Shown here: positions 37,301-47,900 of the stretch, one piece after another
Layout of the letters: each line of letters opens with the position of its first letter
How positions within the stretch are numbered: the stretch's first letter is position 1
NCBI GenBank assembly: GCA_019022495.1
Contig: JAFEKR010000056.1
Location: forward strand, 1 to 64,000
Direction of reading: 5' to 3'
DNA from: Epichloe hybrida
Taxonomy: Eukaryota > Ascomycota > Sordariomycetes > Hypocreales > Clavicipitaceae
Length of the DNA stretch: 64,000 nucleotides
The notes under the pieces: model-generated
Told to the model about the DNA's origin: nothing
The model's database searches: none
Seen by the model: only the letters and a program-made list of their open reading frames with translations
Made by a program: the position numbers and the translations under genes

Positions 37301-38317
37301 TACGCTACTAGTCCAGACCAAGTATCTAAGTAACTATTATATTAACCCTAGTTGCTTAGTAAATATACTATCCTTTACACGGGATTCTACGCTAATAGTG
37401 TTAAACCTACTAAGGTAGTAGCACTCTATAAACCTCTAATTTTAAATATTAATCTTAACACTAGATAGTCTATTCTATTTACTACCTAGCTTAACATAGC
37501 TTATTACATAGCTTATTACTACTCTATCATTCCTTATAAAAGCTATGTAGTGTTATATTTATTTGCCCTAGCGTGTGTTTCTCCTAGTTCTAACACGTTT
37601 CCTAAAGGTTTTAGCTATAAATCCTATGGATTTAGCTTAGTTAGAGGGCTAGGGGGTTTTATACTTAGTCTAGTAGTATTATTTTTAGGGTAGTTTATAA
37701 TCCCCTTTCCTTTATTAATTTTACCTATCTCCATTATACTTAGACTAGTAGTGTTATTTTTAGGGTAGTTTATAATCCCCTTTCCTTTGTTAATTTTACC
37801 TGTCTCTATGCTCCTTTTAGTTCTAGTTATAGTGTTACTATTAGTAATATTAGTAATGCTTTTAGATTATTACCCCAAAGCTTTACTTCCTTCTAATTTA
37901 GTAAAATTATTAAGGAATCCTTTAGATTTAGCCTTAGAGATATAGTTCCTAACTTAATTCCAAATAATGCATATAGTTTGCGTATTAATTAGATTCTAGT
38001 GAATAGGTAGCTCCTAAGATATTAGCTATTCTTATCTCCTTATAATTCTATTATTAAATTCGTAGTGTGCAAGTTTATATAAGTCCTTCTAATTACTAAT
38101 CCTAATAAGTTTTTGTTTTTAATGTTTAAAATCCAGATTTATATTATTAAAAGTCTAGAACTAATAAATAAGGCGTAATTTGCTCTTAGTAACTAGGAAA
38201 GTGTTAAAAGTGTTTAGTTCTCTGTATTAATGCTATAGATGATTGGTTTTAGACATATAGGTATTATATCTAGGTTACTAGAGATATGTAACAAAAGAAT
38301 CTCTAATTACTACTACT

Positions 38318-38524
38318 TATTATATGCTAGCTTTGCATGTTATTAGGTTAAATCCATTAGAGGGGCTAACGGATTTGTAGGTTTATAAGTTATGCTAAGT
38401 TCACTTATAAAAGCTACTCTTAGGGGTAGGTTTAGATGTTAGAAGTAAGTTAATTCCTTTACCTATAATGCCAAACTCGTTCTTATCCTTCTTGTTAGTG
38501 GCTGAGCAGTTTCGCCACGTAACA
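38318..38524 (-). repeat. LTR (right) of large gypsy element
   Basis: This is the partner of 27833-28039. It starts TATTATATGCTAG (RIP-altered), ends CGCCACGTAACA, and is followed by the ACTAT target duplication. Confidence 0.85.
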
Positions 38525-40094
38525 ACTATAGTAACCTTAGCACTACAAAAATAGCACACCTAGGCTCCCTTTATAACTTCTTAGTATATAATAAAGAGCT
38601 CTATGCCCTAAGCCTAGCCCTAGACCTAGTACTAGAGGATAATTAGCTACTAGTGTTTATATACACTAATAATAAAGGAGCTGCTTTCTTAGTTATAAAC
38701 CTAGCACTAAAATATAGCTAATAATTCCTATAGGACTTCTATAAGAAGTAAAGACAGATTATTAATCCTATCTATATATACTAGATCCTAGTATATATAG
38801 GTATCCTAGGAAACAAGGCTATGGATAGCCTAGTAAAGGGTATAGCAGGTTAGAAGGCTAAACTAAGTAACCTTATCTAGGGGGACCTAATACCTAGAAG
38901 AGCACTACTAATTAAAGGCTTCTACCCTATTAGATTAACTATTATTTAATATATAAAGGAAAAAACTATAGAGATCTAGTAGGAGAGATAGATAGCTAAT
39001 AATAGTAAGGGTAAGGCATACCTAAAAAGAATCTAGCTAGATATAACCCTAAGGACTTTAGATAAGTACACTAGACTACATAAGGTAATATATGCTATAA
39101 TTACCTAAATTAGAATAAGTAAGATTAGACTAAACGCTACTTTATATAAATAAGATATAGTAAAATTACCTAACTATAACTTATGTAACTTTAATAAATA
39201 ATAAACCCCTAACTATATACTACTATAGTGCCCTAGGCTTAAGGAAGAAAGGGAAGCTATATAAAAGAATATTAAAACTAAGGTAATAAGCCTAAAAAAG
39301 CTCCTAGGAGACCTAGATATAGTGGTTAATATAGCCTAAATAATTCTCTAAGCAAATATCCTAAAATAATTCTACTAGGTAAATAAAGATAATATTACTA
39401 CTACTAATAGTAAATAACTAGAAAGGTAGTAGGCTAGGTAAGAGGCCCTTAAGATAAAAGCTAAAGAAACTAAGGAGAGGGATAAGGCGCTAAGAATAGG
39501 TATAAAGCTAGGCTAGCCTATATTAGTTAGGAGTTATTTAACTACTAACCCTTAGGCATAAGACATAAAGCATTATTTATATCCTAAATTATTAATAAGA
39601 CTATAACTTATTATTATAATAATTTTACTATAATCCCCTTTTTAAAAACCCCCTATAGGAATATAGATAGGATAGAAAAGAGGACTAAAAGCTATATATA
39701 GCACTAAGCTAGGGAGGGAGCTATAAGAGAAACTAAGAGAGAGGCTAGGATAAAGGGAAGCTAAGAGAGAAGCTAAAAAGGGAAGAGAGAACTAGCAGGC
39801 TATAGGCGTACTATAACAGGGACTCTAGAGAGTAACTAGAGGGTATAGGGGATAAGAGGGCACTAGGGAGCTTAAAAAAAGCATAAGCATAAGTAAAATA
39901 AAGCTCTCTAAAATCCCCTTATAAAGGGAGGCTAAAGAACATTATAATCTACTATATACTATAGGGGGGGGAAAGAATAAGGACTAGAGTGGGATACTAG
40001 GTCTTGTAGCTACTACTCCACTAGAAATTCTCTAGTAGCGCCACGTAACCCTTTGGGTTTCTAGCTAGCGTAATAAATACAACCAACCAACCAA

Positions 40095-40230
40095 CCAAGC
40101 ACGCACCGTGAATTTTATGCCCCGCAGGGGTGGGCAAAACAAGACAGGGCTTTCGCAGTACCACGTGAGTGCGTCCGTATTAACAAGGTGGAGCTCACGC
40201 CCGATTACCAGCCAGCTAAGCTAGCCTGAC
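40095..40230 (-). pseudogene. Class-3 lipase, upstream exon fragment of split gene
   Basis: On the minus strand the sequence up to 40107 reads ...AKALSCFAHP and, after an apparent 2-bp shift, GHKIH/G. It ends with a splice donor (G/GTGCGT at 40106) that would join in phase to the exon at 21433 (GANLGGA). This is the segment just before the nucleophile elbow of a lipase_3 gene. The rest of the N-terminal half is not recognised: the start of the SRPK-like kinase gene lies directly adjacent at 40237 on the other strand. The fragment is therefore truncated, frameshifted and cut off by the LINE. Confidence 0.55.
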
Positions 40231-40236
40231 CAATTG

Positions 40237-41816
40237 ATGCGTTTCGAATCCCTTTTCGACTTGTCGCGACGTTCAATCACCGCAGCGCTTGTCGCCATGC
40301 TAACATCAGCGACACTATTTTCATTCAGGGCCAGAATCGCGCATCTTTGCTTTACTAGGTGTCCGACATCTTCTATCAACCCTGGCGGGGCACTTCTTTC
40401 GAGGGTCATGCCCTTCAACGTCCGCACTTTCTCAACCGATGGTTTCGAAAAGCTGCCCGAGCAGACAAAGATCGAGGAGGAAACAGTACCGGATTACAGA
40501 GCCGAGCGATTTTATCCCGTCCGACTGGGGGAAATATTCAAATGTAGATACCGGGTCGTCGCGAAACTTGGCTTCGGCACCGCGTCCACTGTCTGGCTTT
40601 GTCGTGAACTTGTCGGGTACGCGTCTTGCCAATCTTGTTTCCGCCATATGCTCTGTTGCTGGCTAACGAGGCCATCAGAAACAACAGCTTACTCACTCTT
40701 AAGATCTGTACAACTCAAGACTCGGCAAAGGTGAACAACGAGTTAGCCGTCTCACGACATCTTCGATCCATCGAGGCAGAACATCCCGGCCGAGGAATGC
40801 TACGACTGGTCCAGGATGATTTCCAAGTAGCTGGACCGCACGGGATGCATCAATGCTTAGTCTTTGACCCGCTCGGTTTAACATTTACTCAGTTTCGAAA
40901 CAAATTCCCAAACAGAGCCTTGAATAAGGAATTATTACAGCAAACCTTGCAATTGATTCTCTTCGGTCTGGACTTCTTGCATCAAGCAGACGTGGTGCAT
41001 ACAGGTTTGTCTTCCACTGGCTAACGGACTCTTCGCGCTACTGACAATCCCAACTGACAATTTTAACTGCCATAGACATCTCACCAAATAACATCCTCCT
41101 AGGCAGCCCTGATCTTTCCATTTTTGAGACTATTGAGAAATCTGAGCTCGAACAACCATCGGCCCGAAAACTTCTCCCAGATCGCACTATCTACCTTTCA
41201 CAGCGTTTGCCAATTACATTTGGCATGCCAATTCTGTGCGACTTTGGCGCGGCAAGGATAGGGCGAACTCACTTCGGCGATGTTATGCCAGCTTTTTATC
41301 GAGCACCTGAGGTAATCTTGGGAATGGCATGGGACTCAAAGATAGACATATGGTCCATCGGGGTCATGGTGTGTATTCTGGCTCACTTGTTCTTTCGGAT
41401 TCTAACATGACCCAGATATGGGATCTCTTTGAAGGTGGCCGTCTATTTCATGCTGTGAAAGATGGAGTTCTTAGTGATGAGCTGCATTTAGCGGAAATGG
41501 TTTCTTTGATGGGACCACCGCCAAAACGCTTCTTAGAACGGAGTCAGACTTGCGCCCGTTACTGGGACGGTGAAGGTAAGTATTGCACCATTTATTTGCA
41601 CATTGCGAAAGATTAACGTGGTCAGGGAATTGGATCGCGTCTACTCCGATTCCACAGCAAACTTTCGAGAGCCGTGAGTGTCGGCTAGAAGGCAAAGACA
41701 AGGAACTGCTCTTCAACCTTGTTCGAAGAATCCTATGCTGGCTTCCCGACGACAGACCATTAGCTCAAGACCTCTTCGAAAATGAGTTTCTAATTCAGCA
41801 CAGTCTCTCAGACTAA
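40237..41816 (+). CDS. SRPK-like serine/threonine protein kinase, 446 residues
   Basis: Five exons (40237-40616, 40688-41004, 41076-41368, 41416-41575 and 41626-41816) with GT-AG introns of 71, 71, 47 and 50 nt join in phase. The fold is that of fungal SR-protein-kinase relatives. The N-terminal box reads [21 protein letters not shown], then the Gly loop [10 protein letters not shown] and the lysine in LLTLKICT. The catalytic loop is [12 protein letters not shown] and the metal loop [19 protein letters not shown] and IDIWSIGVM follow. All catalytic residues are present, though the Arg of HRD is Thr, as is common in this group. An alternative start at 40408 (MPFNVRTF) would remove a 57-residue basic, hydrophobic leader that could be a mitochondrial presequence. 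It looks intact, though close to repeats. Confidence 0.8.
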
Positions 41817-43057
41817 CCTAGCAGATATCAACATCCGCGCCGCCAGCCTGTTGACAACTACTGTCAAAATGAATCCACGTGTGGATTGACGATGTGCCAG
41901 GTCCAAGTTTGAAGGCAAAATAACAGACTTGCAAATACTGTTGAGGCCACCTCACCCATGAAACCACTTGCCAAAGACAAAACAAACAGGCCCGTGAATA
42001 CATAGCTCGAAACCACCCTACCTGCACACTAACCTATTTGCCTTTAAATGCATTGCGGGACGGAAACTCATTCCAAGTCGAGTCGTCGTGAGCATGCATT
42101 GACATGACGCGTGTGCCTGTTGCTGTAGGATAGCTTATGGTAATCACGTCCTTGTCATCGGTCTGGTCCCTCGATGACTTGTGTGGAGAGGAACCTCTTT
42201 GAGCCTCTTGTTAGCCGCATGACAAAAAGAAGATGTGGACATAGGCCAGGCCTGCTAGATCTTGGCTTCAGCTGTTTTGGAATACTAGCAATGAAGTCAA
42301 CTGTTTTGGCTACTAGAGGTTAGACAACGCTGCGAACTCACTTCGGATTCAATAGCCTTGCTGGCTGCCTCCACCGTGCTAGCATACTTAATCAAAAGCG
42401 ACCTAGTTCTCTGCATTCTAAAGGCAATGTCGTATGTACTAATCTATACGCTAAAGAAGCCATTTTGAGAAGCTCTAGCACGGCCTTACATGGCAGTATT
42501 AATATTTGATAATGGCTAATGAACTGCGGCATATACAAATAATAAAAGAAGTGACAACGACGACGGGAACAGGGCAACAGCTAAATCCGACTTGTGGGCA
42601 GAATTCTGATCTTGGGCTATTTAGGTAGCGTCGCTGTCCGCATTTAGGCAACTTTGAGTCGGAGTCGATGGGGTCTTCGAAGGTGAAGGACTTGATGGCT
42701 AGCTTATGACTAATGACGATGAAAATGGGGCACTAGACGACACCGTATGATGATTTTTGGTTAGCATTTTGCTTTCCACCTAGTTTCCTTGCACCGAATT
42801 TGTAAGCACGAAGTCAGATGCGTGGAGATCGCGGAAACCTGAGTGGAACGTGTAACACAGCACAAAACACTCGCGTGCAAGCTGTCGCGAACTTCGCTGC
42901 TCATTTTCCAACCATAAATGTATGGTTACAATTGTGGTTCGACTGATAGTCTGTCTTTAATCACTGCTTCCAAGGAGTCAAGTATCATATCACATGCACA
43001 TAACTGTAAAATGCAATGTATGGTTTGGCCTAAGTGCACTAAAGAGTAAAACCACCA
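41817..43057. other. Intergenic, no supported gene
   Basis: The stretch is GC-balanced without a coherent coding signal. A pair of short imperfect direct repeats (AGCTGTTTTGG and AACTGTTTTGG, about 42269-42315) is the only local structure noticed. Confidence 0.4.
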
Positions 43058-43360
43058 CTACACTAATATCTTATCGAACACAACGCTGCCCCTTTGACAA
43101 AAAGCCCAACCAAATCTCACTCGTTTATTCAAAGGGTCTCGTAAGAGACTACTAACTGCGTCCTCCAATTTCGAAGAAATATTTGCCCAATGCACGACAA
43201 GCTCGGCGGCCGGCGAGGCTTCCTCCAAAAAGCCACGGCTTGGTTGTATCAAAGCGTTATGCAGACCATCATCCCCTGACCTGCCCAGTCCATCATCTAG
43301 CGCAGATAAAAACAGTTGTATCGCGTCTACTAATGACAGAAATGGCGTTATCAATGCCAT
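43058..43360 (-). CDS. Hypothetical protein, 100 residues
   Basis: A single frame from the ATG at 43360. The protein starts MALITPFLSLVDAIQLFLSALDDG and has an amphipathic, mostly helical composition with no recognised motif. It could be a small gene or the 5' exon of a decayed one. Composition is like the neighbouring genes, not the RIP-mutated repeats. No evidence of function; the call is tentative. Confidence 0.3.
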   Translation of the reverse strand: MALITPFLSLVDAIQLFLSALDDGLGRSGDDGLHNALIQPSRGFLEEASPAAELVVHWANISSKLEDAVSSLLRDPLNKRVRFGWAFCQRGSVVFDKILV

Positions 43361-43401
43361 AATGCTTACTCAACCAACATGCGATGTCCCTCTACTTGAT
43401 A

Positions 43402-43681
43402 ACCGGACGGGCGACGAGCGCGATCCAGTGAAGATACGGGGCAAGCTGGCCAAATCCCCCCCTCTATAAGTCTGCTGGAGTTTCAACCCGCTTATTCACG
43501 AATTGCGTACGCTTATTCGCAATCGCAACATGTGTTTTGGACGCAGGAAGAGGTTGACACAGGGGCTCGACTTTTCATCAATGGGGAGGGCATATGCATA
43601 ACGGAGTCTGAATTCGAGAGCGAAGCCAACTATCTGGAGCTAGATGTATATCCTGAACATGGTGAGGCAGGCACTTGGTAA
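43402..43681 (+). pseudogene. Orphan coding fragment cut off before the Helitron
   Basis: A plus-strand frame opens after a TAA at 43399-43401 and contains no in-frame ATG. It reads like real protein: SISLLEFQPAYSRIAYAYSQ, then VFWTQEEVDTGARLF and ESEANYLELDVYPEHG, ending near a GTGAGG donor-like site at about 43663. It looks like an internal exon whose 5' end is lost. The Helitron starts 255 bp downstream, so the insertion may have removed the 3' part. No family is recognised. Confidence 0.4.
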
Positions 43682-44904
43682 CATACATGTTCATGACCTC
43701 GACGAGCATTCACAGAGACGTCGCTAGCATAATTTCAACAACCTCCTTCTGTCTGCATTACGTATACTTCGCACTACTCTGCTACCTACACCATGGGTTA
43801 AACCACGATTGCCAGCCGTCTGTCTGCCTGATATGTTGTACTATCGGCGACGTTCGTATCTGCCATGACACCCCTATATGGTCCTGCCCGATCACTGTGA
43901 CCACTTGACTACCATAGTCATAACCCTAACCATAATCAGGGAAAGCGGAGCTTTGCCTGAGATTTGCGTAATAGCAAGGCGAAGGCAAGAGGGTAGAGCG
44001 AAGCTTCCTACTTTCCCTTTATTAAAATAAGGTTATCCTATAGAGATATCTCTTCTAATTAGTTAGATACGAAATACTCTTTAGTAACTAGTTAAGAAAT
44101 TTTTTTTTACCTCTCCTAACTACCTAATGCTTTTTATAGGGGAGGGGAGAAGGAGAAGGCCTACTATAGGTAATAGCTTACCGTAGGCAGCCCCTAGTAA
44201 GGCCCCTAGAGGGCCCCTAGAGGGAATATAAAATATTATACCTTTAAAGATAAATAAATTTAATAATACGAAGTATTAGTAATTAATTCGCAATCATAGA
44301 TATGCGGTGGTGGTGGTAGTGTTATAGTTAAATTATAGTTGTAAAAGACTTAAACTTATAATATTATAATATCTTACAAAGACTTGCGGTATATTACTTA
44401 CTTTGTGATTATAAAAAAAAAAAAACTATAGATATAATTCAAACACATAACCTTTTAATTTAGTTGTTTTTTGCTATTACAACATTATAAAGTAAAGTAT
44501 TACTACGTTATATAAATATAATTCATAGCACGCCCCCACACTTAATTTTAATACTAAAATTAATACTAAAAAAGTATTACCCTTACTAGGCAACTTTATA
44601 TAGTAGTAGGTTAGGACTAAATACTTCTTAAAAGAAACTACCTTAGGCACCTATCTAATAACCTAGAGTTAGCGCCTATAGCGGATTATTAGGAGTTAAA
44701 GTATTATATTACCCTAGGTCCCTAAGTATTTATAGTTATATATTAGTAAGGTTAGAAGGAGAATACTAAGTTACTTATAATTTAGTATAGCACAATTAAG
44801 CTACTATTTACTATAGTCTACTACTCTTGCCTTATTTGCTTGCTTTGTATCGTATTATATCGTATCGGGTTTGGCGTTAGGTTCGGATATTCGTTACTAC
44901 ATTT

Positions 44905-44975
44905 TACGGTTATCTACGGTCATTCTACGGCATCTACGGTTATTCTATGGCATTTACGGCATCTATAGTATTTAG
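44905..44975. repeat. TCTACGG minisatellite-like tract in Helitron
   Basis: Short imperfect tandem units of the form TCTACGGNNAT (about 12 bp) occur here. In the second copy (about 62855-62915) they are reduced to TTTATAGTAT-type units by C-to-T and G-to-A changes. Confidence 0.5.
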
Positions 44976-47900
44976 TTTCATAGTGGTAAGTATAACACTA
45001 TAGAGGTAGTTCTTTCTTCTTTTAAATTAGGCAAGGAAGCAGCCTATAACAACCATTAATCTACAAGGGCAGTCTACTATATAAGGCTAGTCTATGTAGT
45101 GTTTAATATAATTAATAGTGCTAGCCTTACTACTAACTACACTAAACGCAATGTTCCAAGTAGATATTAGGTTATAAGCAGTATTATAATTATAGACTAT
45201 ATACCTATCTTTAGATCTATATACTAAGATAGGAGTAAGGCATGAAAATGCCACGCAAATCCACTCACTGTTTAATATCGTAAAGTTAATGCAACCACGC
45301 ACGCAGACACATAGGCACGCATGCATACCACATAATCCTATTAATTTACAAAGTAAGGTAATAAGCGTAGGATTTGCTAATATAATGATTTATTTACGCG
45401 TTTTTCTAGTAGCTTTATAATATAATTTATAGTATTACGTGTAATAGTCTTACTTTCCCTTATTTAAGCGCTCCTTCCTTACTACATATTACCTCTTACC
45501 TCTTACTTTTTTCTCTTATACTAACCTAAATTTTCTTCTTAACTTTTCTTTACTTTTCTTTTCTACATCCCTATTTATAATAATAAAGCTATACCTATTA
45601 TTATCTAATCATTATCTTGCTTTCTCTAAGCTACATATAACATAGTAAATTATCCTAATAAGATAGCTTCTCTTACTTCTCCTATACTACTACCTAATTC
45701 TCCTTGTAATCTAGGCCGTGAGAACCTAGCTAATATTATAAATATCCCTAATAACGCCTCCGAAATACGTATATATTAGCATTATAAACAGGATAAACCT
45801 ATTAATAAATTTATTAGCTTAAAGAATAGGGATAAGTTAACATAAAAATACCTAGTATACTATAATTAATAGAACACACTAGTATATGCTACTACTACTA
45901 CTTAGCACCCTAATATTACCCTAATACTAATATAACTATAGTCTTAAGCTCTTATATAATTCTTATGTTTTATAATAGCTATAGTATATAGTAGTAGTAA
46001 GTGCCTAATTACTAGAGTGTAATCCCCTAAGTAGTAATAAACTTAGTAACTTCTTACACTATTACCCTAATAGTAATAAGCTATAGGCTTATAAGAGATT
46101 ATAGCTAATTTCTTATAATAAATAACATACGGATTAATAAGGTTTCTTTGCTATAGATAGGCTTCTTAAGATACACTAAATAAAGCTAAGGCATGTTCTT
46201 TATAGGTATGTTAACTTACTCTTAATATTATGTATTCGTACTAAACTAAAGTAGGCTATAATTTAATAAGAGTATTAAGTTATGTGATAAGCTAGGGAAG
46301 AACCTAACCTTACCCCTTTATTAGCTACTATTCTATACTAGGTAGCCTCTTTGTATTAGCTAGGAGTTTAGGAACTCTTTAGTAGCTAAATTAACGTAGC
46401 AGGCGACCTAAATAATAATAATAATTCTATCCTAGGCATAGAACAGAAATAATGCTTATTATATTATTGCGTATTTACCTGCTAGAGCTTTATTACTCCT
46501 AATAGAGTGGAATATGGATATTATAAATAGTGTAATTATGATATAATAGATAATTTCATACCTTCTTAGTCCTTAGCAGGGGATTCTAATCTAAATATGT
46601 CACTTTCTTAGCGTTTATTAGTGTAACTATATCTGCCTTTAAACCTTAGTAGGTCTGCTTCTTAGGATCTGCCTGTCTTGCCTAATCTAGTCTTTTAGGG
46701 AGATCTAGACTAGTTATGCCTAACTAAGCGTAACCGTGGCTTAATTAGCTACTAGGTAGCAAGCCTAGCGTTAAATACTATAGAGTATTACACTTATTAT
46801 AAGATAAGATAGTTTAGTCTTAAAGTTAGGAATAGAATCTGCTGCTCTTATAACTATTATGACGTAGTCCCCTAGGGCTGCGCATCTTATAATTAACGCT
46901 GCACTAGTTAGCCCTTTTTTTAGTCTAAAGAAAACAAGCTTAATCCTAGGTTAGTTCTAGGCTATTTACCTAAGCTTATATAGACTAAAGAGATGCTTAT
47001 TACTAAGGTTCACATTCACGTTATGGTTATAACCTATTGTGGTTAGTAGTATAAATATAAAGGCTATATGGTTAACTTCATAAAGAACGTTAGTTAAGTC
47101 TATAACTAGCTACCGCTTTTACCTAGGGATCTTAACATTATTATCCTTTAACCTACAAATTAGACAAATTAGCCACATATAATACGTTAGTTCCGTAACT
47201 AATTCAGAGTGTAGCAGCCTATTATCTAGGCCTAGCTTATATATCTCCGTTTAAATCATCCTAGGTATTACCACATTAACATAAATAAGAACAATTTACT
47301 CTAGTTACCTAGTAATAGAGATATCATAGACTAGCTTATAGTAGAGGTAACTAACGCTATTAATATTAAAGAGACCTACCTTAATAAAGATAATAACTAG
47401 ATTAATGCACACTTTAACGGAGCTACGGTTCCTAATTTTATTGCTTAGTAATAGGAGCTTACATAACTCTGTTATTAGCTTTAAGGTTCTAATAGGCCTT
47501 AGGTGCCGCTAGAGCAAATTCCCCTCTAGTAAGTTAAACCTTAGATATACCTTAATATACCTAATATTTATAGTATGCCTTTAAACAAGTTTAATTAGTC
47601 TTAGCTATTACTCTTAGAAGCATTTCTAGGTCTCTTTCTAAACAAAGAAGCTAAGTTTATTAAGCCTTGCGAACACACTATAAGCTACTCTAACTATATT
47701 AATCGCCTAATAAAGTATAATAATAGCCGCTTTGCTTAGCATTCTTAATTTCATTATATTATATTTAATACGCTTATGTGTTAGTAGGTAAATAAGTAAA
47801 GCGCTTACTTTATTAAGAGAGAATATTACTATTAGGCTATTAATATTAACTAGCTTTAACTAGCTTTTAACTTAGATACTACTAAAGCTAAGGCACTACT

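Larger units (their letters stand above)
27833..38524 (-). mobile_element. Large gypsy LTR retrotransposon (10.7 kb), RIP-mutated, nested in LINE
   Basis: A 10,692-bp element with 207-bp LTRs (27833-28039 and 38318-38524), TGTTACG...CGTAACA ends and the target duplication ACTAT (27828-27832 and 38525-38529). On the minus strand a gag-like region (about 37100-36700) is followed by reverse transcriptase. The RT motif VYINNIIVFSDNIKDYLNYL (relic of Y-x-D-D) is at about 34310-34230, with N-V-V-M-L-D-I-Y-P-L upstream near 34540. Integrase-region sequence continues to about 31600. A further 3.4 kb (31200-28040) lies beyond pol, with its own minus-strand relic coding that looks gag-like and coiled-coil. 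The element is far longer than typical 6-8 kb gypsy elements. Confidence 0.85.
21470..40094 (+). mobile_element. 5'-truncated Tad-type LINE, RIP-mutated, carrying two nested gypsy elements
   Basis: Plus-strand remnants of a non-LTR reverse transcriptase start at once at the left end: FIASLLSNRSTALKL, then ISPLIFLFFNI near 21620, the catalytic-box relic INDTNILV near 21700, and LGITLDPKLNF. The element is 5'-truncated, as LINEs usually are. Its RNase H and C-terminal part resumes after the nested insertions (38530 to about 39300: YALSLALDLVLE, FIYTNNKGA, IGILGNKAMDSL). The 3' end is a short (CAAC)n tail at about 40077-40094. The LINE itself is about 2.7 kb, in three pieces: 21470-22395, 27635-27832 and 38525-40094. 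A 13-bp target duplication flanks the whole. Confidence 0.85.

Noticed and set aside
43915..43935. Interstitial telomere-like sequence (ATAACCCTAACCATAA)
   Set aside because: Only one full unit plus a partial one just before the Helitron; too short to mean a fused or healed chromosome end.
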